Source: REEP01 sp964517265 (GTDB lineage: Bacteria; Pseudomonadota; Alphaproteobacteria; Rhodospirillales; Defluviicoccaceae). From it: 64,000 nucleotides of DNA. The stretch covers positions 176,720-240,719 of the forward strand of contig CAZFBS010000002.1 in NCBI GenBank assembly GCA_964517265.1, given 5' to 3'. Both the position numbers and the translations under genes were made by a program. The notes beneath the pieces are model-generated. The model saw only the letters and a program-made list of their open reading frames with translations. It was not told the DNA's origin and did not search any database. Position 1 is the stretch's first letter. Each line of letters begins with the position of its first letter. Below, one piece after another: positions 43,848-52,808 of the stretch.

Positions 43848-45821
43848 ATGGGACGCTATCTAGCCGGAGCCGGTGCATTCCTTGCAGCCTTGGTGTCCAC
43901 CCTCACTGGTTTCATCGTAGCGACCGTTCTGATCCTTGTCCTCTTCTTCGACTGGAACGATGCCAAGCCCTTGGTCGCAAGGCTCGTCAGCACCGCCCTT
44001 GGCCGCGAGTTCGCGATCAACGGCGACCTCCACGTCGATCTGGGATGGGTGCCGAGTATTCATGCGGATGGGATCACCCTCGCCAATGCCCCTTGGGCCG
44101 AAGATCCGCACATGGTGGAGATCGCCGCGCTGGATGTCTCGATCGATCTCCGGAAGCTGCTCTCGGGGCGAATCGTCCTCCCGTCGCTTGTTGTCCGCGA
44201 ACCCCGGGTTCTTTTGGAAACGAATGCAAGCGAAGAAGCGAACTGGGACTTCCTTGGCAAAGAGGAGGAGCCGGCTCGCGCGGAAAGATCGGAGCTTCCG
44301 ATCATTGAGGAGATGCTTATCGAGGATGGCTTTCTTGTGTACCGCGACGCCGCGTCCGGAAGTAACGTCGAGCTCGCGTTGGCGAAGCTGACCGCCGGCG
44401 AAGACGTCGAGCAGCAACAGGTCCGCGTTGAGGGCACGGGAACCTATCAGGACCAGCGATTCGGCGTGAATATCACCGGCGGCTCGCTGGAGGCTCTACG
44501 GAACGTGAGCGAGCCGTATCCGCTCGACCTGGAACTTGTCGCTGGGGATTTCCAGGCAAAAGCCGAGGGTACCTTAACCGAGGTCGCCCGAATGACGGCA
44601 CTCGACCTTGCGCTCGATGTCCGAGGCGAAGACATGGCGAATTTGTTTCCCATTCTCGGGCTGGTGATCCCGCCGACTCCACCCTATCGCCTCTCCGGCC
44701 AGCTTGAGCACCAGGGCACGGAGTGGACCTTTGCCGATTTCGCAGGCCACCTCGGCGGCAGCGATCTGCGCGGCACGCTTGCCGTCGATACCGGCGGCGA
44801 ACGTCTCCACATGAAAGCCGATCTTGCCTCCGACAAGCTGGATTTCGCGGATCTCGCCGGCTTCATCGGTGCAGAGGAAGGCGGCCGCGAGAGCGCGCAA
44901 GAAGTAGCTTCCGAGCCAAACGATGGGGGGCGCTTTCTTCCCGATACGGACATCGATCTCAGCCGGTTGCACGCGATGGACGCCGATGTGACGTTCGCTG
45001 GCCGAAAGATCGTGACGCCCGAGCTACCGATCGACAGGTTCGCCGTCGACCTCGCTTTGCATGGCGGAACCCTTCGGTTGCAGCCGGTCTCGTTCGGCAT
45101 CGGCGATGGCAGCGTTCGCCTCTTTCTCTCGCTCTACGGCTCGCAAGAGCCAGTCGAGGTGGACATAGAAGGGCGGGTCCAGCAGATCGACCTCAAGCAA
45201 CTGTTGCGCGGCAGTGAGTTCGTCGAGGAGAGCGCCGGCCTCTTCAGCGGTGAGGCGAAGATCTCCGCGACTGGCGTCTCGGTCTCCGACATTCTGGGGA
45301 GCGCGACCGGTGATGTGGCGCTGATTATGGATGAGGGGAGGATCAGCCATCTTCTCCTTGAACTGGCTGGCCTCGATATCGCGGAGGGACTCGGCTTGGT
45401 GATCGAGGGCGACAAACCGATCCCGATCCGCTGCATTGTTGCCGATTTTGCCGCAAAGCAAGGGGTTTTCACATCACGCACGCTCATCTTCGATACGACG
45501 GACACGACCGTTGTGGGCGCAGGCACGATCGACATGGGCCAGGAGGCCTTTGACCTTCGTCTTGAAGCGCATCCGAAGGACTTCAGCCCTTTCACGCTCC
45601 GCACCCCCATTTCCATCGAAGGAAACCTTAACGAGCCCGCGATTTTTCCCGACCCGACCGGCGTTGGCGTTGAAACGACCATGCAAAAGGTTCTCAATGC
45701 GGTCGTCACCGTGGTCAAGGGCCTATTGCCGCCTGTGGACCCTGGGGAAGGCGGAGACCCAGCCTGCGGGGATCTGATCAGCCAAGCCCAGAGCGGAGCC
45801 GGCGAGGAACGGCCTGAATAA
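43848..45821 (+). CDS. AsmA-family membrane protein
   Basis: 657 residues. One N-terminal membrane helix (about 15-35, TLTGFIVATVLILVLFF) is followed by a periplasmic AsmA region: GREFAINGDLHVDLGWVPSIHADGITLANAPWAEDPHMVEI is the typical beginning, and ARMTALDLALDVRGEDM, LRGTLAVDTGG and GAGTIDMGQEAFDLRLEAHPKDFSP the typical C-terminal domain. AsmA-like proteins form beta-rich bridges linked to lipid transport between the membranes. It converges with the ydbL-ynbE-ydbH operon, another bridge-type system. The start follows an IS remnant by 170 bases. Confidence 0.92.
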   Translation: MGRYLAGAGAFLAALVSTLTGFIVATVLILVLFFDWNDAKPLVARLVSTALGREFAINGDLHVDLGWVPSIHADGITLANAPWAEDPHMVEIAALDVSIDLRKLLSGRIVLPSLVVREPRVLLETNASEEANWDFLGKEEEPARAERSELPIIEEMLIEDGFLVYRDAASGSNVELALAKLTAGEDVEQQQVRVEGTGTYQDQRFGVNITGGSLEALRNVSEPYPLDLELVAGDFQAKAEGTLTEVARMTALDLALDVRGEDMANLFPILGLVIPPTPPYRLSGQLEHQGTEWTFADFAGHLGGSDLRGTLAVDTGGERLHMKADLASDKLDFADLAGFIGAEEGGRESAQEVASEPNDGGRFLPDTDIDLSRLHAMDADVTFAGRKIVTPELPIDRFAVDLALHGGTLRLQPVSFGIGDGSVRLFLSLYGSQEPVEVDIEGRVQQIDLKQLLRGSEFVEESAGLFSGEAKISATGVSVSDILGSATGDVALIMDEGRISHLLLELAGLDIAEGLGLVIEGDKPIPIRCIVADFAAKQGVFTSRTLIFDTTDTTVVGAGTIDMGQEAFDLRLEAHPKDFSPFTLRTPISIEGNLNEPAIFPDPTGVGVETTMQKVLNAVVTVVKGLLPPVDPGEGGDPACGDLISQAQSGAGEERPE

Positions 45822-45924
45822 CCAAACGCGTGGCCGACAGAAGAATATCGACCTGGCTGCTCCTTCCTTGGCTCATAACGAGATCACTCGTCGTCTCGAC
45901 CGGCAAACGAGGGCAGGGGTGGCA

Positions 45925-46302
45925 TCACGGTTTCGCAACCCAGTCCCCTTGTTCATTCATGATGTAATGACCAGAAGGCGCACGCTCGATGAGCTTGCGA
46001 CCGGCGATGATGCCAACTTCGCGTACGGTGGCACCGGGAGTCCGCCCCGCCAATGCCGAATAGGCGTCCCGGCGCTGCGAATTGATTTGGCTGACCAACT
46101 GCCGGACCCAATCCGGCGCATCCTGTCTCACCAGGCCCACGTATCCATCGGGCCGCTCCCCCAGATAGCCTGCTGCCTTCGCTTCATCCAGCGTCGCCGC
46201 CGACGCCGGACTAAAAGGTATCGTCGCCAGCAGCAGGAGAGCCATGGCGGCAATTCGTGTCACCCCCCAGATGAAATCCCATCCGATCGATTTAAAAGTC
46301 AT
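45925..46302 (-). CDS. ydbL: YdbL-family periplasmic protein (DUF1318)
   Basis: 125 residues with a signal peptide (AAMALLLLATIPFSPASA). The domain follows: LDEAKAAGYLGERPDGYVGLV and then INSQRRDAYSALAGRTPGATVREVGIIAGRKLIERAPSGHYIMN, the standard YdbL ending. It lies last in ydbH-ynbE-ydbL and overlaps ynbE by four bases. In E. coli, YdbH and YnbE form an intermembrane complex and YdbL influences its assembly (from memory). Confidence 0.92.
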   Translation of the reverse strand: MTFKSIGWDFIWGVTRIAAMALLLLATIPFSPASAATLDEAKAAGYLGERPDGYVGLVRQDAPDWVRQLVSQINSQRRDAYSALAGRTPGATVREVGIIAGRKLIERAPSGHYIMNEQGDWVAKP

Positions 46303-46556
46303 TGCCCGAACAGCTCCGGATTTTGTTCGAATACATCTTCAAGCTCTTTGTCTATCTTTACGCGTACCTCATGTTGGATCTTGACGTTGAGATTGATGAC
46401 GATGGGATCTTTCGGGGCCTCGACTGCTATCCTTGGTTGGCACGCTGTCAGCAGCACCTGGATCAGGCAAAGGATTGGTATGACCTGAAATCCTCCAACC
46501 TGGCCGTCCGGCATGGCCGATCTTTTGTTACGCAGGACACTCATCTCCCTAATCAA
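46299..46556 (-). CDS. ynbE: YnbE-family outer-membrane lipoprotein
   Basis: Up to 85 residues. The lipobox LLTAC follows a hydrophobic stretch (VIPILCLIQVLL), and the mature part, PRIAVEAPKDPIVINLNVKIQHEVRVKIDKE, is the diagnostic YnbE sequence, short and with a single repeat-like beta motif. The start is uncertain: TTG 46556, ATG 46544 and ATG 46514 are all in frame, none with a well-placed ribosome-binding site. The first overlaps the ydbH stop, which fits coupled translation. Likely an outer-membrane partner of the YdbH bridge. Confidence 0.87.
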   Translation of the reverse strand: MIREMSVLRNKRSAMPDGQVGGFQVIPILCLIQVLLTACQPRIAVEAPKDPIVINLNVKIQHEVRVKIDKELEDVFEQNPELFGQ

Positions 46557-48322
46557 TGGTCTGTGCTCGAGGTCAGCTCATCAATCGCCGACAGGCTATC
46601 TCCCAACCACTCAAGGAAGCCAAGGCCAAACAAGGCATTATATAGCGGAAGGGTATCGCTGACACGGAACCTTTCCGCTCCCAGCTGCACAAGGGCCTCG
46701 CCCGGAACAACACTCACATTAACGTTGAGAATGAATGGATGTCCCTCCAGCACGCGGGGGTTGTTGCCGGCGATATGAACCGTGCTGTGCCACTTGTCAC
46801 CGCTGCTGCCGTCCAGCGTGACGGTGAAGTGGTCATAGTGAAAATTCGTCAATGCATTGCGCAAGAGCTCGATACTGTCGTCCTGCTGTTGCAATGCTTC
46901 CGGCGGCGCCGATGGCTGGTAACGGAGGATCCCTCGCGTATCAGCCGCCAACGTTGCGCCATTGACGGAAATTCCTTGGGAAGAAAATGTGACCGGAATG
47001 CGGCCACTGACGGTCCCGCTCGCATCTGCCGCTTCTACATTTACAGAATCCAGAACCTCCTGAAGATCAAGACCTTCGGCGGCAAACACCATATGGTGGT
47101 CACTCGCCGTGGGATCGAGCGTCACCGGTTCAAGCGAAAGGCGGCCGCCGGAAAATCCGATATCAGCCTGCGCGATACGCAGGCGGCTGCGATCATCGAG
47201 CTGAAAACGAATGATGCCATTGCGAACCTTGAGTCCCTGCTCAATCCGGCCAATTGTCAGCACCTGTCCGGGAGGAGTCCGTGGGGGCCAGATGCTTTCG
47301 AACGTTATCCTGCCGGAGAGATCTTCCAGACCTACCTCCCCGGTGGTGAACGACAGGCCGCGAAGGGAGAGCCCGCCGCTGATGGCAGGTTCGCCTCCGC
47401 TCCACCTGATTTTCGCGTTCGCCGCAATGGTCCCCTCCACAGCGCGGAGCGATGGGCCGAGGACTGGAGCTAGTTGATTTGGCTGAAGGCCCCCTTCAGC
47501 AAATGCGAGGGGGACCAGTTCGAATCGAGCCTCGCCTGCCGCACCTCGCGCCTGCGCTTCTCCATCGAACACCACAATGGCGCGTCCACCTGCAGATGTT
47601 GTCGTGCCACGAAAAGTGATTGTTTCCGCCTTCACGCTACCATGTGCGACGACATCCACAGGCGGGTCCCAATAAGGCAGATCCAGCGGCCGCAACCGCA
47701 TCGATATTATTTCAATAGCGCTTTCTTCCTCATCCAGAACGGCCCGGGCTTCGATATTTTCGATTGCCAGTTGAAAGTCTGCCTGATGAACATGTAAGTC
47801 TGGGATATGAAGGTGAGCGAGCAATGTTTTCATACTGGAGGCAGTTAACGAAAGAAGGGGCAGTTTGTCCTGATCAATGCTGATCGAAACAGGCCCCATA
47901 GCACTTCGAACAGACGCAACAACGGGATCCAATACGGAAAGTGTGGTTATTCCGTTGATGCGTGCCAGATGAAAACGTCCCCTCAGACCCTGCAACGGAG
48001 ACGAGGAGGGACTGGCTACCGGAATTTCGTCTTTTTGGGGAAGAAGTTTCACGGTCGCGCGCACGGGTGCATCCATCTGCGCAAGGGCATAGGAGCAATT
48101 GCCGAAGACAACCAACAAAAGAAGGCGCGCGAATACGAACAGGGCAGCCTGCCACACAGAAGCCGCACGGGGAGATGGCGCCGCGCCCGGATTCCACCTC
48201 CAAGCGGAGGGCCTGCGGAATTGCGCTTCAGTCCAATCCCGCCGAGGCTGCAACTTTTCTCTCGGTCGAATGCAAGCGGCGATGGAACCTCCCAAATCTG
48301 AGCTCAGGAATGTTCCGATCAT
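46553..48322 (-). CDS. ydbH: YdbH-family intermembrane bridge protein, short version
   Basis: About 590 residues if started at ATG 48322; GTG 48157 would give a neat signal peptide (FVFARLLLLVVFGNCSYALAQ), and the frame is open to 48619. The C-terminal part is clearly the YdbH domain: GEAQARGAAGEARFELVPLAF, GLDLQEVLDSVNVEAADASGTVSGRIPV, RGILRYQPSAPPEALQQ and FHYDHFTVTLDG. Family members are usually much longer (about 850-1100 residues), so the N-terminal part of the bridge seems to be missing or very short. First gene of the operon ydbH-ynbE-ydbL. Confidence 0.82.
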   Translation of the reverse strand: MIGTFLSSDLGGSIAACIRPREKLQPRRDWTEAQFRRPSAWRWNPGAAPSPRAASVWQAALFVFARLLLLVVFGNCSYALAQMDAPVRATVKLLPQKDEIPVASPSSSPLQGLRGRFHLARINGITTLSVLDPVVASVRSAMGPVSISIDQDKLPLLSLTASSMKTLLAHLHIPDLHVHQADFQLAIENIEARAVLDEEESAIEIISMRLRPLDLPYWDPPVDVVAHGSVKAETITFRGTTTSAGGRAIVVFDGEAQARGAAGEARFELVPLAFAEGGLQPNQLAPVLGPSLRAVEGTIAANAKIRWSGGEPAISGGLSLRGLSFTTGEVGLEDLSGRITFESIWPPRTPPGQVLTIGRIEQGLKVRNGIIRFQLDDRSRLRIAQADIGFSGGRLSLEPVTLDPTASDHHMVFAAEGLDLQEVLDSVNVEAADASGTVSGRIPVTFSSQGISVNGATLAADTRGILRYQPSAPPEALQQQDDSIELLRNALTNFHYDHFTVTLDGSSGDKWHSTVHIAGNNPRVLEGHPFILNVNVSVVPGEALVQLGAERFRVSDTLPLYNALFGLGFLEWLGDSLSAIDELTSSTDH

Positions 48323-48747
48323 AGTGAAGGAGGATGGCTGCGCCGCTTGGTGTCGCCGCCAGCGACCAAGCGTGTGATGACAAAGGCAGCGGCAACGGCA
48401 ACGGTAACGGCATTGTTCCGTTGTCGATGCAGTGCGTTCAATAAGCAAACGCTGGAACCGGTCAATGAAAGCTTCTTCCCTTATCATGGGCCGAAGGTTG
48501 GAGCGCACAGGATCGGATCCTTGATCTACCTTGCATATGGGGCGGGCATTTGTAGACATATGCCTCATTTGTAGGCAGAATGACGACCAGCATGTTGGGC
48601 CTGAATATGCCACGAGCATCGCGTCGCCTGACCAGACAAGGCTTTCCGCCTGTCATCTTGCGCTCTTCGGAGTAGGATCAACGTGGCACATTTTTTGCTT
48701 TTGATTGCGCAAAGGAGAGAAAAATCATCGCCAGGGGTAACAGGGGC
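48323..48747 (+). other. Spacer between ydbH and the Anbu cluster
   Basis: 425 bases without a supported gene. The ydbH frame stays open to 48619, but its composition there (a Cys/Arg-rich stretch) looks non-coding. A short imperfect GGCAAC repeat occupies about 48385-48408. Divergent promoters for ydbH and the ATP-grasp gene should be here; none was assigned. Confidence 0.45.
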
Positions 48748-50166
48748 ATGGCGCTGGAATCGTGCTTTGACGAAATGTATGGCGAGGATGAAGCGATCCG
48801 GCGTGCGTATCGTGGCTACGGCGACTGGCTCAACGCAACATCTCCCGAGCGGCTGAATCAAAAGCATCAGCAGGCGGATGTTCTGTTCCGGCGGCTGGGG
48901 ATCACCTTTGCCGTCCATGGAGACGACGATGGTGTTGAGCGGCTTATCCCGTTTGACATCATTCCCCGCATTCTTGATCCGGACGAGTGGCGCATCGTCT
49001 CAGAAGGTGCCTGCCAGAGGGTACGGGCCATCAACGCTTTTCTCGATGACATTTATCACGAACAAGAAATCCTGAAGGCAGGCAAGATCCCGCCAAACCT
49101 GATCCTCAACAATCCGGCCTTTCGTCCGGAGGCCTTGGGACTCGATGTCCCTCGGCGGGTCTACGTCCATGTGGCGGGGATTGATGTGGTCAGGGTAGGG
49201 CCCGATGAATTTTATGTCCTGGAAGATAATGCGCGTGTTCCGTCCGGGGTTTCCTACATGTTGGAAAACCGTCAGACGATGATGCGGCTATTTCCGGAGT
49301 TGTTCGCCCTCAATCGAGTGGCGCCCGTCAATCATTATCCAGAAGTTCTGCTGAAGTCGCTTCGTTCCGTCGCCCCTCCCGGTATCAGTGAGCCAACGAT
49401 CGTCGTTCTCACGCCGGGCCATTTCAATAGCGCATATTTCGAGCATGCCTTTCTCGCTCGGGAGATGGGCGTCGAACTGGTTGAAGGTCAGGATCTTTTC
49501 GTCAACGACAACACGGTTTTTATGCGGACCACCGAAGGTCCGCGTCGCGTCCACGTTATCTACCGCCGGATTGACGATGACTTCATCGATCCGCTGGCAT
49601 TCAACTCGGGATCGGCGCTGGGAGTTGCCGGGCTGCTTTCCGTTGCTCGAAACGGCCGCGTCACACTCGCCAACGCGATCGGTACGGGCATTGCCGACGA
49701 CAAAGCCGTTTACGTCTATGTTCCGGAAATGATCTCATTCTACCTGGGAGAAAAGCCAATCCTGAACAACGTGCCAACCTACTCTTTGCGTAACGAAGAA
49801 GACCGCGACTACGTCATCGATCACCTTGAAGAACTGGTTGTCAAGGAAGTGGGCGGCGCGGGTGGGTATGGCATGCTGGTGGGTCCCATGAGCACTTCCG
49901 AGGAACGGTACAACTTCCGGGCCAAGATTCTTCAAGATCCGGAAAATTTTATTGCTCAGCCGACATTAAAGCTGTCCACCTGCCCGACGTTTCTCAACGG
50001 GGGAATCGTGCCGCGTCATGTCGATCTTCGGCCATATGTCCTGACCGGCGAGTCGACGACGGTCGTGCCTGGGGGGCTGACCCGTGTGGCCATGCGCGAA
50101 GGATCGCTGGTGGTCAACTCCTCACAAGGTGGTGGAACCAAGGACACCTGGGTACTCGAGGCCTGA
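48748..50166 (+). CDS. Circularly permuted ATP-grasp protein (DUF404/DUF407)
   Basis: 472 residues. VPRRVYVHVAGIDVVRVGPDEFYVLEDNARVPSGVSYMLENR is the key ATP-grasp region; later motifs are IVVLTPGHFNSAYFEHAFLAREMGVELVEG, VIYRRIDDDFIDP and VKEVGGAGGYGMLVGP, and the protein ends with VVNSSQGGGTKDTWVL. The family is proposed to join amino acids into short peptides with ATP. First gene of the cluster ATP-grasp, alpha-E, transglutaminase, Anbu; only two bases separate it from the next gene. Confidence 0.93.
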   Translation: MALESCFDEMYGEDEAIRRAYRGYGDWLNATSPERLNQKHQQADVLFRRLGITFAVHGDDDGVERLIPFDIIPRILDPDEWRIVSEGACQRVRAINAFLDDIYHEQEILKAGKIPPNLILNNPAFRPEALGLDVPRRVYVHVAGIDVVRVGPDEFYVLEDNARVPSGVSYMLENRQTMMRLFPELFALNRVAPVNHYPEVLLKSLRSVAPPGISEPTIVVLTPGHFNSAYFEHAFLAREMGVELVEGQDLFVNDNTVFMRTTEGPRRVHVIYRRIDDDFIDPLAFNSGSALGVAGLLSVARNGRVTLANAIGTGIADDKAVYVYVPEMISFYLGEKPILNNVPTYSLRNEEDRDYVIDHLEELVVKEVGGAGGYGMLVGPMSTSEERYNFRAKILQDPENFIAQPTLKLSTCPTFLNGGIVPRHVDLRPYVLTGESTTVVPGGLTRVAMREGSLVVNSSQGGGTKDTWVLEA

Positions 50167-50168
50167 TC

Positions 50169-51101
50169 ATGCTTGGACGTATGGCAAATAACGTCTACTG
50201 GATGGCACGATATGTGGAACGGGCAGAAAATATGTCGCGCCTTCTTGCCAGTACTTATCACATGTCGTTGTTGCCGACCTCGGAAGATAACGGCGTCCGC
50301 CACTGGAACGCCCCGATCGATCTCAGCGGCAACCGCGCTGATTTTGAGCAGCGGTATGACGAGTTTTCTCCCGGCAATGTCATCGCTTATATCTTGCTTG
50401 ATCAGGCAAACTTGAACAGTATACGCTCCAATATTCGCCGTGCTCGCGAGAATGCTCGGGCTGCACGTCAGGACCTGACCACCGAAGTTTGGGAGAGCAT
50501 CAATCAGTTTTACATTGAAATTGAGAATCTATCTTACGCCAAGATTGTCGACCAAGGCTTCCAGGAAATCTTTGATTGGGTAAAGGAGCGTTCGCACTTA
50601 TTCCGTGGTACGATTTACGGGACCATGCGACGTGGGGAAGCGTTTACCTTCTGTCGGATGGGCACATTCATCGAGCGCGCCGACAACACCGCCCGCCTTC
50701 TGGCTGTAAAATGGACCTTGCTTTCGCCTAATGGAACCAAACCGCTGGCAGCAGAAGACTATTATCGATGGGGTGCCCTGCTTCGCGCCTTCAGTGCATT
50801 CAAAGCATACCGCGAGGTCTACTCCGGCATCATCGAGCCGCGAAAGGTTGCCGAATTACTGATACTACGGCCGGACATGCCGCGGTCGTTGACGGCATGT
50901 GTTGGTGAATTATCCAGCATTCTGACGGGAATGCGGCATGACGCAGATTGTACGCTGTTTGCTCGGCAGATTTACGAACGCACCAAAAGCAGCCGCATCG
51001 ACAGCGTGCTAAGATCGGGAATTCGCCGTTATCTCAAAGACTTCGTGTCGCGCAATAATGAACTCCATGAAAAAATCGGCCACGAATTCATGCTGACGTA
51101 A
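50169..51101 (+). CDS. Alpha-E domain protein (DUF403)
   Basis: 310 residues, almost wholly helical. LGRMANNVYWMARYVERAENMSRLLAS is the diagnostic start of the alpha-E domain, and later SNIRRARENARAARQDLTTEVWESINQFY, FCRMGTFIERADNTARLLAVKW and RWGALLRAFSAFKAYREVY mark repeated units of the same helix pattern. The molecular role is unknown; it nearly always accompanies the ATP-grasp and transglutaminase genes. It ends on the first base of the next start. Confidence 0.93.
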   Translation: MLGRMANNVYWMARYVERAENMSRLLASTYHMSLLPTSEDNGVRHWNAPIDLSGNRADFEQRYDEFSPGNVIAYILLDQANLNSIRSNIRRARENARAARQDLTTEVWESINQFYIEIENLSYAKIVDQGFQEIFDWVKERSHLFRGTIYGTMRRGEAFTFCRMGTFIERADNTARLLAVKWTLLSPNGTKPLAAEDYYRWGALLRAFSAFKAYREVYSGIIEPRKVAELLILRPDMPRSLTACVGELSSILTGMRHDADCTLFARQIYERTKSSRIDSVLRSGIRRYLKDFVSRNNELHEKIGHEFMLT

Positions 51102-51907
51102 TGAAACTCGCCATCGCACACGAGACACATTATCGGTTCCAGGAACCCGCTGCTCACAGCATCCAGTATCTGCGCCTGACGCCCCGCGCGGATCCCTCTC
51201 AGCTGGTTCGTTCCTGGCGCGTCACGACGCCGGGAAAACTGCGTTCCTGGACCGATGGGTTCGGAAACTTCGCGCACGTCTCTGTCCAGGATGTCCTTCA
51301 CGATGAGGTGCCGGTGATGGTGCAGGGCGAGATCGAAACCTTGGATACGGCCGGCGTGCTGCCGCCGCACGACGGGCTGCCTCCGCTCATGTTCCTGCGT
51401 GAGACGCGTTATACGCAGGTCGACAAGGACATCGAAGTTTTCTCGGACCCGTTCGTGGAACAAGCCAAGGATGAAGGTCAGGTTGCCGCACTTCATGCAT
51501 TGATGTGGGCCCTGCACAATCACGTGAAATACAAGGTTGGGCAGACATCGGTGCATAGCACGGCGGCAGAAGCCTTGAAGCATGGTTATGGCGTCTGCCA
51601 GGATCATGCTCACCTGCTGATCGCATGCGCGCGCGTGCTGCGTATTCCTGCTCGCTACGTCAGCGGCTACCTCTACTCGACAGGGGAGGAAGGCCAGAGC
51701 GTCGCAAGCCATGCGTGGGCCGAGGCCTACGTTGAGGAGTTGGGCTGGATTTCTTTTGATCCTTCCAACGCGATCTGTGCGACAGACGCTTACGTTCGTC
51801 TTGCCGTCGCTCTAGATTATGAGGGCGCCAGTCCCATCCGCGGCATCCGCCGCGGCGGCGGGATCGAAGAGATGACCGTCCATGTCCGGGTTCTTCAGGA
51901 TGAGTAA
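51101..51907 (+). CDS. Transglutaminase-like cysteine protease family protein
   Basis: 268 residues. A N-terminal beta domain (about 1-100) with THYRFQEPAAHSIQYLRLTPR is followed by a transglutaminase core. The catalytic Cys is in EALKHGYGVCQDHAHLLIACAR, the His in ASHAWAEAYVEELGW, and the Asp in ISFDPSNAI. It may hydrolyse or cross-link peptides made by the ATP-grasp partner (inference from family context). Coupled by overlap to the alpha-E gene. Confidence 0.93.
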   Translation: MKLAIAHETHYRFQEPAAHSIQYLRLTPRADPSQLVRSWRVTTPGKLRSWTDGFGNFAHVSVQDVLHDEVPVMVQGEIETLDTAGVLPPHDGLPPLMFLRETRYTQVDKDIEVFSDPFVEQAKDEGQVAALHALMWALHNHVKYKVGQTSVHSTAAEALKHGYGVCQDHAHLLIACARVLRIPARYVSGYLYSTGEEGQSVASHAWAEAYVEELGWISFDPSNAICATDAYVRLAVALDYEGASPIRGIRRGGGIEEMTVHVRVLQDE

Positions 51908-51946
51908 ACCTGGTGTCCGGCGCGGCTCTTACCAGCAGGATATGCG

Positions 51947-52720
51947 ATGACTTACTGCCTCGGCATCCGTGTGGGGAGCGGACTTGTGTTTGCAGCGGAT
52001 TCCCGGACCAACGCCGGGGTCGACAGCGTCTCGACCTACCGCAAGGTGTTCTTGTTCGAGAACCCGGGAGAGCGTGTCATTGTCGTGCTCACTGCCGGCA
52101 ACCTCGCCATCACCCAGGAAGTGATCAGCATGATCGATCGAGGTCTTGCCACGGATGACGAGGCACGGAACATCGCCATGGCGACTTCCATGATCGATGT
52201 CGCACGGCTTATCGGGGGATTTTTGCGCGTCGTCTTTGATCGTGACGGCAACTATTTCAAGGCCCACGGCAGCGAGTTCAGAGCATCGTTCATTCTCGGC
52301 GGCCAGATCCCGGGAGAGACGCATCGCCTGTTCATGATTTATTCGGCCGGGAATTTTATCGAGGTTAGCGAAGACGTTCCTTACTTTCAACTGGGCGAAA
52401 CCAAGTATGGAAAACCGATCCTGGAACGAGTTTTGACATCGGATATTACTTTGCTTCAGACTGCAAAGTGTGCTCTCGTTTCTTTCGATTCAACAATTAA
52501 AGCGAATATCTCAGTCGCTCCTCCAATCGATCTGGTGATTTACAAGACAAATACCTTCCGTATCGCCTCACATCAGCGGGTTCAGGACAATGACCCTTAT
52601 TTCAATGATCTGTGTCGGCATTGGGCGGAGGGCTTGAAACGGGTATTTGCGGAGGCTCCGGATCCGCCATGGGAAATGGATGGAGAAGGGGACCTGAGCA
52701 CATCATTTCGCCACCGCTGA
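51947..52720 (+). CDS. Anbu, proteasome-related N-terminal-nucleophile protease
   Basis: 257 residues; AGGA lies seven bases before ATG 51947. Removal of Met exposes Thr as the nucleophile (MTYCLGIRV). GLVFAADSRTNAGVDSVSTYRKVF holds the Asp and Lys of the proteasome-type site, and FILGGQIPGETHRLFMIYSAGNF is the central beta-sheet. Anbu forms an open helical ring, unlike HslV. It is the last gene of the four-gene cluster and converges on ppk1 with an 88-base gap. The natural substrate is unknown. Confidence 0.93.
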   Translation: MTYCLGIRVGSGLVFAADSRTNAGVDSVSTYRKVFLFENPGERVIVVLTAGNLAITQEVISMIDRGLATDDEARNIAMATSMIDVARLIGGFLRVVFDRDGNYFKAHGSEFRASFILGGQIPGETHRLFMIYSAGNFIEVSEDVPYFQLGETKYGKPILERVLTSDITLLQTAKCALVSFDSTIKANISVAPPIDLVIYKTNTFRIASHQRVQDNDPYFNDLCRHWAEGLKRVFAEAPDPPWEMDGEGDLSTSFRHR

Positions 52721-52808
52721 CCCGCATCTTTTCATCGGCTAGGACGCCTCGGTCACAGCGTTGCGGTATTTCTCCACAACGTTCCTATCGTGATGGACAC
52801 GGCCGCCG

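Noticed and set aside
45868..46488. 206-codon plus-strand frame across ydbL and ynbE
   Set aside because: Shadow of two well-supported minus-strand genes with overlapping starts and stops.
48332..48442. Short plus-strand frame beginning with GAAGGAGG then ATG at about 48331 (37 codons)
   Set aside because: The ribosome-binding site is good, but the product is a Gly/Asn repeat derived from the local GGCAAC repeat and has no support as a gene.
48323..48619. N-terminal extension of YdbH up to 48619
   Set aside because: The stretch is Cys/Arg-rich through a GGCAAC-type repeat, with no signal peptide at its start and no homology visible; the true start is more likely at or below 48322.
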